Assembly: GCA_036258055.1 (NCBI GenBank)
Contig: DATAEK010000170.1
Coordinates: 1 to 30,501, forward strand
Direction: 5' to 3'
DNA: 30,501 nucleotides
From: DATAEK01 sp036258055
GTDB taxonomy: Bacteria > Acidobacteriota > Vicinamibacteria > Vicinamibacterales > 2-12-FULL-66-21
Both the position numbers and the translations under genes were made by a program. This document shows positions 15,200 to 24,772 of this stretch, one piece after another; the stretch's first letter is position 1; the number at the start of each line of letters is the position of its first letter. The notes beneath the pieces were generated by a model, which saw nothing but the letters and a program-made list of their open reading frames with translations, did no database searches and was not told the DNA's origin.

Positions 15200-17672
15200 G
15201 TCCGTCGGCGCGGACCGTGGCAGTCTGGCGGCGCTCACCCAGCTGTGGGTGACGGAACACGAACTCGTGCTCGCCGATCGGCACCGACAGGTTGCCGAGG
15301 GGCGTTTCCCCCACCGACTTCCCGTCGATAAAGACTTCAGCCCAGGGTGACGCGTTCACGCTGACCCTGCCGCTCGGCAGCGACACGCCGATCGAGGCGA
15401 TCGTTCCGGGTCGCACGTACACCGTCTGACGGGCGCGATAACCGACGCTCGTATTCACCAGATCGACTTCCCGTCGTCCTGGTGCGACCGAAATCGTCCC
15501 GTCCGCAGTCGAACCCAGGAGTCGATCGCCTTCGAACACCTGCAACACGAGCGGAGACGAGATGGTGAAGCCTGTCGACCGTGAATTCGCGGCTGGGCGA
15601 TCCGCGGATCGCGAAGGCACACGGTCTCGCGGCTGACGACCGATCGTCGCGACGGTTCCCGCGTCGGTCGCCTTGGCCGCCGGGCCGGCGGCTCGTCCGG
15701 CAGCCTTTCCAGCTGGCGCGGGTTTTTCGACCGCGGCCGCGCTGCCCCGCGCTCGTTCGTCCACCACCCCGCTCGCCCCCTGGTCGACCGTCGCAGGTGG
15801 CGTGGTGCCGAGATGCCCGAACACGATCAGGCTGATGACGAGTGCTTCGCCGATCGCGCAGCCGGTCACGATCGCTGTGAACCATTGGGAGGCAACCGAC
15901 CGTTTCTTCGCTGCGGGCTGGCGAGGTTGGCCGCGCTCACGTGGTGCGGGTCGCCGTCGAACCGGTGCGTCAGGTTCCGCGGCCGGGGCTTCGAGCGTTG
16001 GAGCCAGCGGGGTCTCGTCCGCGCTGGCCGGTGGCGCAAGAGGTTGCGGCTCCTCGACCACAGGGACCTCGACCACACGTGGTTCGACGGTCGGTGTCGC
16101 AATGACCGGCGTCGCAAGACGTTGCGGCTCCCCGACCACAGGTACCTCGACGGTCGGCGTCGCAATCTCCGGGGTCGTAATGACCGGCGTCGTAGCTACG
16201 GGCGTCGTAACGACCGGCGGTAATTCGATCGGCAGCACGTCGGCCGGTGTCACGTCGATCGGCGTCACGTCGGTTGGCGTCACGTCGATCGGCGCGGGGG
16301 CGGCAACCCTGGCCTGATTCGGTGGTTGCGCGATGATTCTCTCGAGCTGCGGCGGCGGAGCCACGGGCACGTGGGGTATCGGATCGACCCATTGCAGCAG
16401 CAGGTCGGCCGCTTCGGCTGAGGGCTCGACCGGTTGCGCGGGAGGAGACGTGTTCGTCTCAGCCGCGACGATCGGTTCACGCTTCGAACGCAACGCCTCG
16501 CGGATTGGTTGCGGCGAGGCGCTCGTCAGCGGCGGGCTTTGCGCGGCAGTCGGACGCGGAAGGTCGACAGGTTCTGCCGCTGGCTGTCTGATCTCGATCG
16601 GTGGCCGAGGCGGCGGTTCAGTTCGGGGCGCCACTTCGATCAGCGGAAGCGCCTCGACTCGGGGTGCGGCGACCGGCCACGCATCGAGGATACGTTGCGG
16701 TTCGAGCCTCGGTGGCAGCTCGCGGGGCGGCGCAGGCAACTGCAGTGACTCGATCGGCGCGGCCGATGGAACGTCAGCAGGTGCAGCCAGGAGTGCGCGA
16801 AGCCGCGCCTCCTGATGCGCGTCAACCTCGGACAGAAGCCCTTGCGATGCGGCCTCGGCATCCGATCCCGATTCGAAGACTGGACCGTTGAGGAGCAGCG
16901 CGCGTTCGAGCCAGCGCCTCAGTGCGACATTCGTTCGCCCTCCGGGACCGCTCGTCGCCTGATCGAGCAGCTCGCCCAGACTGTCGGGATACTCGTGTGC
17001 AGCCACGCGCCGTCCCAGCAGAAGAGACAGAGCCACGAGGGCGAGCTGAAAGAAGTCCGTGCGGCTGTCGAGTCGCGTGGTACTGGTCCCGCGCGACGGC
17101 GGGACCAGTATCCCGAGCTCCGCAAAGCGATCCGCCGAGAGCTCGAGGCGCTGCAATGCCGATCCGAGGACGTGTTCGATGATGACCAGACGTCCTTCGG
17201 GCGTGACCACGATGCGATCGGCGCTCAGTGCGGCGTGGACGATGCCACGGTCCTGGGCGTGAAGCGCGGCGAGTGCCGGCGTCAATTGGCGGACAAGCGA
17301 TGCGGCGAGCCAGGGTCCACGGGCTTCGCTGAGGACTTCGGAAAGTCGCTTTCCGGGCGTGAAGTTCGAGATGAGCGCCAGCCCGTCGCGGTCGCCGAGG
17401 TACTCGACCGCCCGCACGCGGGCGAACGCGTCATGCCGGAAGTAGCTCAAACGGCGCACGCGCTCGCGCAGCGCGACCTCGAATCCAGGTCTGGCCGTCA
17501 GATCAGGCCGGAACCGCAGCAACTCGAGCGACGGCGCGCTGCTGTTGTCGAACATGAGCAGGCGATCGCCGAGGCCGTCGGACAGGCCCTGTGAGTACCA
17601 GGTGGCGAGGCGCTCCTGCGGAGACGACCCGCCGCGAGGTCCATCAAGGGCAAAATCGCGGGCGTGGCTCAT
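15168..17672 (-). CDS. Pseudokinase-TM-PEGA membrane protein
   Basis: 834 aa from ATG 17672. Residues about 20-240 follow the layout of a Ser/Thr kinase, but the invariant residues are lost: no VAxK lysine, HRD reads HAA (146-148) in VHAALSADRIVVTPEGRLVI, and DFG reads EHV (166-168). The later helix RTDFFQLALVALSLLLGR matches the kinase helix F region. A long Pro/Thr/Val-rich linker with internal repeats (about 290-590) leads to one TM segment (about 598-619) and then an outer region with a PEGA domain at the end (about 768-834: VSVNASPWAEVFIDGKSVGE, then TPLGNLSVPIGEHEF). A TTG at 17735 would lengthen the protein by 21 residues, without family-like sequence. A CCGTAC-GGA-GTACGG hairpin (17716-17730) lies just upstream and could end preA transcription. 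Confidence 0.88.
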   Translation of the reverse strand: MSHARDFALDGPRGGSSPQERLATWYSQGLSDGLGDRLLMFDNSSAPSLELLRFRPDLTARPGFEVALRERVRRLSYFRHDAFARVRAVEYLGDRDGLALISNFTPGKRLSEVLSEARGPWLAASLVRQLTPALAALHAQDRGIVHAALSADRIVVTPEGRLVIIEHVLGSALQRLELSADRFAELGILVPPSRGTSTTRLDSRTDFFQLALVALSLLLGRRVAAHEYPDSLGELLDQATSGPGGRTNVALRRWLERALLLNGPVFESGSDAEAASQGLLSEVDAHQEARLRALLAAPADVPSAAPIESLQLPAPPRELPPRLEPQRILDAWPVAAPRVEALPLIEVAPRTEPPPRPPIEIRQPAAEPVDLPRPTAAQSPPLTSASPQPIREALRSKREPIVAAETNTSPPAQPVEPSAEAADLLLQWVDPIPHVPVAPPPQLERIIAQPPNQARVAAPAPIDVTPTDVTPIDVTPADVLPIELPPVVTTPVATTPVITTPEIATPTVEVPVVGEPQRLATPVIATPTVEPRVVEVPVVEEPQPLAPPASADETPLAPTLEAPAAEPDAPVRRRPAPRERGQPRQPAAKKRSVASQWFTAIVTGCAIGEALVISLIVFGHLGTTPPATVDQGASGVVDERARGSAAAVEKPAPAGKAAGRAAGPAAKATDAGTVATIGRQPRDRVPSRSADRPAANSRSTGFTISSPLVLQVFEGDRLLGSTADGTISVAPGRREVDLVNTSVGYRARQTVYVRPGTIASIGVSLPSGRVSVNASPWAEVFIDGKSVGETPLGNLSVPIGEHEFVFRHPQLGERRQTATVRADGLTRVTADLQR
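16036..16150 (-). repeat. 77-bp-period imperfect direct repeat in linker
   Basis: Two 38-base copies (16036-16073 and 16113-16150) differ at three positions. They encode two copies of a V-E-V-P-V-V-x-E-P-Q-x-L-A segment in the extended linker of the pseudokinase. The repeat is in frame and looks like a recent internal duplication. Confidence 0.75.
16231..16290 (-). repeat. Four 15-bp tandem units in linker
   Basis: Four near-identical 15-base units (consensus GGCGTCACGTCGATC on the plus strand) encode consecutive five-residue units of the type D-V-T-P-I. The number of units could vary between strains by slippage, changing the length of the linker without a frameshift. Confidence 0.8.
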
Positions 17673-17763
17673 GCAGCGAGTAACACCAAATTCGACTGTG
17701 TGGTGAGGGCCCCGGCCGTACGGAGTACGGGGCAAGTTTATTGTCTATGAATAGCCCCGAGAG

Positions 17764-18888
17764 TCAAGACGAAGAACCGTGGCGCTCCGCGGCGTAGCCC
17801 TCGGGTGCTTCGCGCCCGCCGAAGTACTCCTTGGCGTCCGGCCGCTTGATTTGGGAGTGCGGCACGACGCGGTCCCGCCGGATTCCCCGGAAGTCCTCGA
17901 GCGACTGGTAACCCTGCCGGTCCATGAACGCGAGCATCTCCGACTTCAGCTGACGGATCACGTTCGGCCCGATGGCATGGTCCAGCATCGCCGCCGTACA
18001 AACCTGCACGGTTCCGCACCCGAGCAGGAAGAACGCGAGCGCGTGGGAGAACTCCCCGATTCCGCCGATGCCTGAGAACGCCCCCTCGGGAAACGCCTGG
18101 GTGAGTTGCGCCATCTTCGCCAGCGACTGCGGCAGAATCGCCGGCCCGCCCAGCCCGCCGTACGAGACCTTGCCCTCGACCTGCATCTCGAATTCGAGCG
18201 TTTCCGGATCGATGAGCGGCAGCGACGGGAACGTGTTCGTGGACGAGATGGCATCGGCGCCGGCCACAAACGATCCCCGCGCCTCGGCAACGATGTCCGT
18301 CGTCGACGGGGTCAGCTTGGCCCAGACCGGAACCCGGGCGACCTCTTTGACGACTTTGGTGACGACCGAGATGAGGCCGGAATCCTTGCCGATATTCGAG
18401 CCCATGTCGTCGCGGTCCATGTGAGGGCACGACAGGTTCAGCTCGAACGCATCGCAGCCCTCGTCCTGGCAGGCGCGCGCCAGAACCTGCCAGTTCTCGA
18501 GCTCGCGATCGCTGCCCGAGCCTGCCATGATCGACGCGATGAGGGTCTTGTCCGGATACGCTTTTTTGATCCGGCCGAGCCGCGGCACCCACCAGTCGAG
18601 CGGCTTGTCCGAAATCAGCTCCCAGTTCCACGACGAGTGCAGCGCCGTTCCCGCGCGTTTCTCCATCGAGACGCGGTACGACTCGGGGGTGGCGCGCAGG
18701 AACTTCGTCTTCGGACCCTTCACGTTGACGACCGGATGCAGACCGATCGTTTTTGTCACGACACCGCCCCAGCCCGCCTCGAAGGCGCGCATGATGTTGC
18801 TGTCCGACTCTGTGGGAGGGGCCGACGAGAGCAGGAACGGATTGTCGAGCGCGAGGCCGGTAAACGAGACCGAGAGGGAAGCGGCCAT
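17764..18888 (-). CDS. preA: Dihydropyrimidine dehydrogenase PreA-like subunit lacking the ferredoxin domain
   Basis: 374 aa TIM-barrel flavoprotein that should reduce uracil/thymine to the dihydro form with FMN. Family marks: LALDNPFLLSSAPPTESD at the N-terminus, GWGGVVTKTIG, IASIM, then NLSCPHM (Asn151, catalytic-type Cys154), MGSNIGKD, KLTPS, TNTFPSL and the phosphate-binding GIGGIGEF. E. coli PreA is about 411 aa and ends with a Cys-rich two-cluster ferredoxin domain; here the C-terminus (from RRDRVVPHSQI) has no Cys motif at all, so the Fe-S domain is missing. No PreT gene is in the window. The ATG at 18888 begins the conserved part; a GTG at 18918 is less likely. It is divergent from the rest of the pyrimidine genes. 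Confidence 0.92.
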   Translation of the reverse strand: MAASLSVSFTGLALDNPFLLSSAPPTESDSNIMRAFEAGWGGVVTKTIGLHPVVNVKGPKTKFLRATPESYRVSMEKRAGTALHSSWNWELISDKPLDWWVPRLGRIKKAYPDKTLIASIMAGSGSDRELENWQVLARACQDEGCDAFELNLSCPHMDRDDMGSNIGKDSGLISVVTKVVKEVARVPVWAKLTPSTTDIVAEARGSFVAGADAISSTNTFPSLPLIDPETLEFEMQVEGKVSYGGLGGPAILPQSLAKMAQLTQAFPEGAFSGIGGIGEFSHALAFFLLGCGTVQVCTAAMLDHAIGPNVIRQLKSEMLAFMDRQGYQSLEDFRGIRRDRVVPHSQIKRPDAKEYFGGREAPEGYAAERHGSSS

Positions 18889-18898
18889 GTCCGTTCCG

Positions 18899-18904
18899 AT
18901 TATA
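18899..18904 (-). promoter_or_regulatory. Possible -10 element for preA
   Basis: A perfect TATAAT on the minus strand ends ten bases before the ATG at 18888. If used, the transcript would start only about four bases before the ATG. There is no good -35 partner, so it may be chance. Confidence 0.3.
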
Positions 18905-18988
18905 TCCGCCGGTGGCACGGCGCGGCCTGATCGGGCGCGACCGCTGCCGACACCCGTCTCAAGGGCTAAAACTCAGACCTGCATGGAC

Positions 18989-19017
18989 TTGACACGCTGC
19001 CCGGCCACGACTAACGT
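18989..19017 (+). promoter_or_regulatory. Sigma70-type promoter for the pyrimidine operon
   Basis: TTGACA (18989-18994), a 17-base spacer, then TAACGT (19012-19017). This is a consensus -35 with a moderate -10, placed about 75 bases before the beta-ureidopropionase start, in the divergent 204 bp gap. No operator or inverted repeat is obvious around it. Confidence 0.6.
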
Positions 19018-19092
19018 GCCCCGGGTCTACGACTGAACCAGATCAGCGTGATCGCGGCGGGCCGATAAGGCCCTCCGTAAGGAGAATGGGTG

Positions 19093-19962
19093 ATGGGCCG
19101 GGTGATCCGCGGCGGCTTGATTCAGGTGCGGGCGGACGTCTCGCTCGAGGGGGCGACCGACGACATCAAGCGCCGCATGATCGACAAGCATCTGCCGCTC
19201 ATCGACGAGGCCGGACGCCGCGGCGTGCAGCTGCTGTGCCTTCAGGAGCTCTTCTTCGGTCCGTACTTTTGCGCCGAACAGCAAGCGCGCTGGTACCAGA
19301 TGGTCGAGCGGATTCCCGAGGGGCCGACGACGCGGCTGATGCAGGAGCTGGCGCGAAAGCACAGCATGGTGATCGTCTCGCCGATCTATGAAGAGGAGAT
19401 CACCGGCGTCTATTACAACGCCGCCGCGGTGATCGACGCCGACGGCAAGTACCTCGGCAAGTACCGCAAGCATCACATCCCGCACGTCGGTCCGGGCTTC
19501 TGGGAGAAGTTCTACTTCCGGCCCGGCAATCTTGGCTATCCGGTGTTCGAGACCGCCGCGGGGCGCGTCGGCGTGTACATCTGTTACGACCGCCACTTTC
19601 CGGAAGGGGCGCGGATCCTGGGACTGAACGGCGCCGAGATCGTGTTGAACCCGTCCGCAACGGTCGCGGGGCTTTCCGAGTACCTGTGGAAGCTCGAACA
19701 GCCGGCACACGCCGTGGCCAACGGGTACTTCGTCGGCGCGATCAACCGCGTCGGCCACGAAGCTCCCTGGAACATCGGCGAGTTCTACGGACAGAGCTAT
19801 TTCTGCGATCCGCGGGGTCGCCTGATCGCGCAGGGCAGTCGCGACCAGGACGAGCTGATCGTCGCCGACCTCGATCTCGACATGATTCAAGAGGTGCGCA
19901 ATACCTGGCAGTTCTTCCGCGATCGCCGTCCTGAAACCTACGGCGCGATCACGAACATCTAG
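19093..19962 (+). CDS. Beta-ureidopropionase-like carbon-nitrogen hydrolase
   Basis: 289 aa nitrilase-superfamily amidohydrolase. The catalytic triad is visible: Glu52 in CLQELFF, Lys126 in KYRKHHIP and Cys164 in YICYDRHFPE. The motif set FFGPYFC and HHIPHVGPGFWEKFYF is typical of N-carbamoyl-beta-alanine/N-carbamoyl-amino-acid hydrolases, which release CO2, ammonia and beta-alanine in the last step of reductive pyrimidine breakdown; aliphatic polyamine amidases are the close alternative. An AAGGAGA seven bases upstream selects the ATG at 19093 over the GTG just before it. The neighbouring dihydropyrimidinase and PreA strongly favour the pyrimidine role. Confidence 0.92.
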   Translation: MGRVIRGGLIQVRADVSLEGATDDIKRRMIDKHLPLIDEAGRRGVQLLCLQELFFGPYFCAEQQARWYQMVERIPEGPTTRLMQELARKHSMVIVSPIYEEEITGVYYNAAAVIDADGKYLGKYRKHHIPHVGPGFWEKFYFRPGNLGYPVFETAAGRVGVYICYDRHFPEGARILGLNGAEIVLNPSATVAGLSEYLWKLEQPAHAVANGYFVGAINRVGHEAPWNIGEFYGQSYFCDPRGRLIAQGSRDQDELIVADLDLDMIQEVRNTWQFFRDRRPETYGAITNI

Positions 19963-19970
19963 CAGGGCGC

Positions 19971-19998
19971 TGACTGCTGACGATTGACTGCTGACTAC
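19971..19998 (+). repeat. Two 14-bp tandem units before the ALDH gene
   Basis: TGACTGCTGACGAT is followed at once by TGACTGCTGACTAC; eleven leading bases are identical. They fill the gap between the hydrolase stop and the aldehyde dehydrogenase start, where a ribosome binding site would be expected but is not seen. Confidence 0.65.
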
Positions 19999-20010
19999 GA
20001 ATGGCCACTG

Positions 20011-21504
<1,494 letters not shown>

Positions 21505-21510
21505 CCCACC

Positions 21511-22908
21511 ATGTCACTGCTCATCACCAACGGCCGCATCATCACCGCGTCGGATGACTACGTCGCCGACGTCTTCTGCGAGAACGGGACGGTCGCGGCG
21601 ATCGGCCGCAATCTGCCGTCTCATCGCTTTCAGGCCGAGCGGACGATCGACGCCTCCGGCCAGTACGTCTTGCCTGGTGGCATCGACGTCCACACGCACC
21701 TCGACATGCCCTTTGGCGGCACGACCTCGGCCGACGACTTCGAGTCGGGCACGATCGCCGCGGCCTTCGGCGGGACGACGAGCATCGTCGACTTCGCGAT
21801 TCAGTACCGCGGCCAGACGATGAGGCACGCGCTCGACGAGTGGCGGAAGAAAGCCGAAGGGAAGGCGGTCATCGACTACGGATTCCACATGATCGTCACC
21901 GAGCTCGAAGACGCCGGTCTCTCGGAAATGGACCGTCTGGTTCGAGAGGAGGGGGTCAGCAGCTTCAAGCTGTTCATGGCCTACCCCGGCGTGTTCATGG
22001 TGGACGACGCGACGATCTTCCGGGCGTTGAGACGAACTGGGGAGAACGGTGGAATCGTGTGCATGCACGCCGAGAACGGCGGCGTCATCGACGAGCTCGT
22101 CAAGGAAGCGATTCGCAAGGGGCAGAAGGCGCCGAAGTACCACGCGCTCACGCGTCCGAGCCGCGCGGAGGGGGAGGCAACCGGCCGCGCGATCGCGCTC
22201 GCCGAGATGGCCGGTGTTCCGATTTACATCGTCCATCTGTCGTCGGCCGATGCGCTCGAGAAGGTGAAACAGGCGCGCGACATGGGGCTGCCCGCGTATG
22301 CCGAGACCTGCCCGCAGTACCTGTTCCTGTCGTACGACAACTACGAGGAGCCGGGATTCGACGGCGCGAAGTACGTGATGTCCCCGCCTCTCCGCGAGAA
22401 GTGGCATCAGGACGTCTTGTGGAAAGGGCTGGCGAAAAACGATCTGCAGGTCATCTCGACCGATCATTGCCCCTTCTGCATGAAGGAGCAGAAGGAACTG
22501 GGCGCGAACGACTTCAGCAAGATTCCCAACGGCGCGCCCGGAATCGAAACGCGCCTCACGCTGGTGCACAACGGCGGCGTGCACCAGAAACGGATCACCC
22601 TCAACCGTTTCGTGGAGCTCTGCTCGACGGCGCCCGCGAAGATGTTCGGCCTCTTTCCGCGGAAGGGAACGATCGCGGTCGGGAGCGACGCCGATATCGT
22701 CGTCTTCGATCCAAAGGCCAGAGCCACGCTCGGGGTCAAGACGCTGCACATGCGCGTGGACTACAACCCCTACGAAGGCACCGTCGTCGAAGGAACACCA
22801 TCGGCGGTGATTTCGGGCGGAAAGGTCATCATCGAAAACGGCCGGTTCGTGGGTACGCGCGGCGGCGGACGTTTCCTCAAACGTCAGCAGGGCGTACTAC
22901 CCGCTTGA
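21511..22908 (+). CDS. hydA: Dihydropyrimidinase (D-hydantoinase)
   Basis: 465 aa cyclic amidohydrolase that opens dihydrouracil/dihydrothymine (and hydantoins). The binuclear metal site is complete: DVHTHLD (His61, His63), carbamylated Lys153 in SSFKLFMAYPG, His186 in MHAENGG, His242 in YIVHLSS and Asp318 in STDHCPF. Tyr158 in the AYPG motif is the usual substrate-contacting residue. The C-terminal beta domain (KGTIAVGSDADIVVFDP, then DYNPYEG) closes the protein at normal family length. It starts six bases after the aldehyde dehydrogenase stop, so cotranscription is very likely. True dihydropyrimidinase activity is favoured over pure hydantoinase because preA and a beta-ureidopropionase are adjacent. 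Confidence 0.95.
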   Translation: MSLLITNGRIITASDDYVADVFCENGTVAAIGRNLPSHRFQAERTIDASGQYVLPGGIDVHTHLDMPFGGTTSADDFESGTIAAAFGGTTSIVDFAIQYRGQTMRHALDEWRKKAEGKAVIDYGFHMIVTELEDAGLSEMDRLVREEGVSSFKLFMAYPGVFMVDDATIFRALRRTGENGGIVCMHAENGGVIDELVKEAIRKGQKAPKYHALTRPSRAEGEATGRAIALAEMAGVPIYIVHLSSADALEKVKQARDMGLPAYAETCPQYLFLSYDNYEEPGFDGAKYVMSPPLREKWHQDVLWKGLAKNDLQVISTDHCPFCMKEQKELGANDFSKIPNGAPGIETRLTLVHNGGVHQKRITLNRFVELCSTAPAKMFGLFPRKGTIAVGSDADIVVFDPKARATLGVKTLHMRVDYNPYEGTVVEGTPSAVISGGKVIIENGRFVGTRGGGRFLKRQQGVLPA

Positions 22909-23207
22909 GTGAAGGGATCGATGCCCGAAGCTGGCGTCCGATTCCCGAGTTCGCACGCAACGGCCAGTTCGGCATCGCCGAGCTGATCCTTCAGGCCAAG
23001 CTTGCGTCATCTCGAGCCCACCCGCGGAAGAAACTACTAGTCACCGCGATCCGCCTGCGTAAGAACTGCACGCTCGGGCGCAGTTGTCATCCTGATTCAC
23101 AGAAGTTCTGCGCGATTGCGCGCCGGCCGAGTGGGTACGTCGCTTGCTCATGCGGCGCGCTGGCTCACCGCACAATTTGGTCGGTGCCCTGATGAGATGA
23201 GGTTCTC
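22909..23207 (+). other. Intergenic gap after the pyrimidine operon
   Basis: About 300 bases with no gene that I can support. No clear terminator hairpin with a T-run and no consensus promoter are visible; GAGG six bases before the ATG at 23208 is the only recognisable signal. Confidence 0.6.
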
Positions 23208-24755
23208 ATGACGTCACTTCGCGTACCGCACCGAGTCGCGGTGCTGCTCCTCGTGTCGATGTTGGTCGTGACCGGGCTGTCGGTCTTCGCGTGGGCGAAA
23301 GGTTCGCCTCGGACCTTCCGCCAGATCTGGGGCCGTTTGTATCAGCCCCTCGAGACGCGGCCGGCCGCCGAGCTGCTCAAGAAGAAGCCGACGCCCGGCC
23401 CCGATACGATGCATCGGCTGCAGCACTGGAATGAGGTCGCCATCAACACGAGCGGCCTCGATCACACGCCGCTCGCGCCAGGGGAAACACGGGTGTTCGG
23501 CGAGCAGCTGGGGCCGGGCCGCGCGAGCCGCGCGATGGCGATCGTGCATCTGGCGATGTTCGAGGCCATGAACGCGATCGATCGCCGCTTCGAGAGCTAC
23601 CTGGATATGAAGCCGGCGCATCCGGGAACGTCGATGGACGCGGCGATGGCGCAGGCCGCGCACGACACGCTGGTCGCGCTTTTTCCGTCACAGGCAGCAC
23701 ACTGCGACGAGATGCTCGCGGAGGATCTTCAGACCATGGAGGAGGGGCGCCCGAAGCGTGATGGAATCGCGCTTGGTGCCACGGCTGCCGCGGCCATTCT
23801 CAAGCGCCGCGCCAACGACGGATCCGATCACGACGAGCCGCTCCTCGGAACGGACTTTTTTCCGAGCGACCAGCCAGGTTTCTGGAGGCAGGACCCCATC
23901 GGGCAGTCACCCGTCGCGCTCGGCGCGTACTGGGGCGACGTCAAGCCGTTCGTGATCAAGTCAGGATCGCAATTCCGCGTGCCTCCGCCGCCCGCGATGA
24001 CGAGCGCGGAATACCTCGCCGCGTACAACGAGGTCAAACGTCTCGGCGGCGACGACGTCGTCACAAAGACCGAACGGACCGACGATCAGTCGGTGGCGGC
24101 AATCTACTGGGCCTACGACGGCACGCCGAGTCTCTGCGCGCCGCCCAGGTTGTACAACCAGATCGCCATGCAGATCGCGGATCAGATGGGATCCGACGTC
24201 ATGGAAACCGCACGCGTGCTGGTGCTCGTCAACGTCGCGATGGCGGATGCCGGGGTCGCGATTTGGGAATCGAAGTACTTCTATCAGTTATGGCGGCCAG
24301 TGACCGGTATTCGCGAGTCGGATCCAGGAACCGGCCCGACCGGTCTCGGCGACGGCAATCCGGCGACGGTGGGCGATCCAACGTTCAGCCCGCTCGGCGC
24401 CCCGGCCAGCAACGTCACGGGTCCGAACTTCACTCCGCCGTTCCCGTCGTATCCGTCCGGACACGCAGGATTCGGCGGCGCGATCTTCGAGATGCTGCGC
24501 AACATCTACGGCACCGATGACATTCCGTTCACGTTCGTGTCCGACGAGTTGAACGGTGTCACGCGCGATAACCACGGCATCATCCGGCCGCTCATTCCCC
24601 GCAGTTTCTCGTCGCTCTCGCAGGCGGAAGAAGAAAACGGTCAGAGCCGCATCTACCTGGGGATTCACTGGTCGTTCGACAAGACGGAGGGTATCGCCCA
24701 GGGACGGAAGATTGCGGACTACGTGTTCAAGCACGCGTTCACGCCCAAGCACTGA
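23208..24755 (+). CDS. Vanadium-dependent haloperoxidase-like protein
   Basis: 515 aa exported protein (signal about 1-30, FAWA|K) of the vanadium haloperoxidase/PAP2 superfamily. All vanadate-ligating positions are present: Lys356 and Arg363 in KYFYQLWRPVTGIR, Ser417-Gly418-His419 in PSYPSGHAGFGGA, Arg481 and the vanadium-linked His487 in SRIYLGIHWSFD. The spacings K-x6-R and R-x5-H equal those of the Curvularia chloroperoxidase (K353/R360, R490/H496). The enzyme would oxidise halide with peroxide, or act as an acid phosphatase, because the fold is shared. It stands alone, downstream of the pyrimidine operon and convergent with the glycosyltransferase gene (17 bp gap). Confidence 0.92.
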   Translation: MTSLRVPHRVAVLLLVSMLVVTGLSVFAWAKGSPRTFRQIWGRLYQPLETRPAAELLKKKPTPGPDTMHRLQHWNEVAINTSGLDHTPLAPGETRVFGEQLGPGRASRAMAIVHLAMFEAMNAIDRRFESYLDMKPAHPGTSMDAAMAQAAHDTLVALFPSQAAHCDEMLAEDLQTMEEGRPKRDGIALGATAAAAILKRRANDGSDHDEPLLGTDFFPSDQPGFWRQDPIGQSPVALGAYWGDVKPFVIKSGSQFRVPPPPAMTSAEYLAAYNEVKRLGGDDVVTKTERTDDQSVAAIYWAYDGTPSLCAPPRLYNQIAMQIADQMGSDVMETARVLVLVNVAMADAGVAIWESKYFYQLWRPVTGIRESDPGTGPTGLGDGNPATVGDPTFSPLGAPASNVTGPNFTPPFPSYPSGHAGFGGAIFEMLRNIYGTDDIPFTFVSDELNGVTRDNHGIIRPLIPRSFSSLSQAEEENGQSRIYLGIHWSFDKTEGIAQGRKIADYVFKHAFTPKH

Positions 24756-24772
24756 GCTGAAGGTCGTCGTTT

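Noticed and set aside
16231..16290. 15-bp tandem units as a CRISPR array
   Set aside because: There are no spacers, the units are contiguous and in frame with a coding linker, and no cas gene is near.
21840..23192. Plus-strand open frame overlapping the dihydropyrimidinase gene and running to the next gene
   Set aside because: Most of it lies in a shifted frame of a complete enzyme; the part beyond 22908 has no start signal or recognisable sequence.
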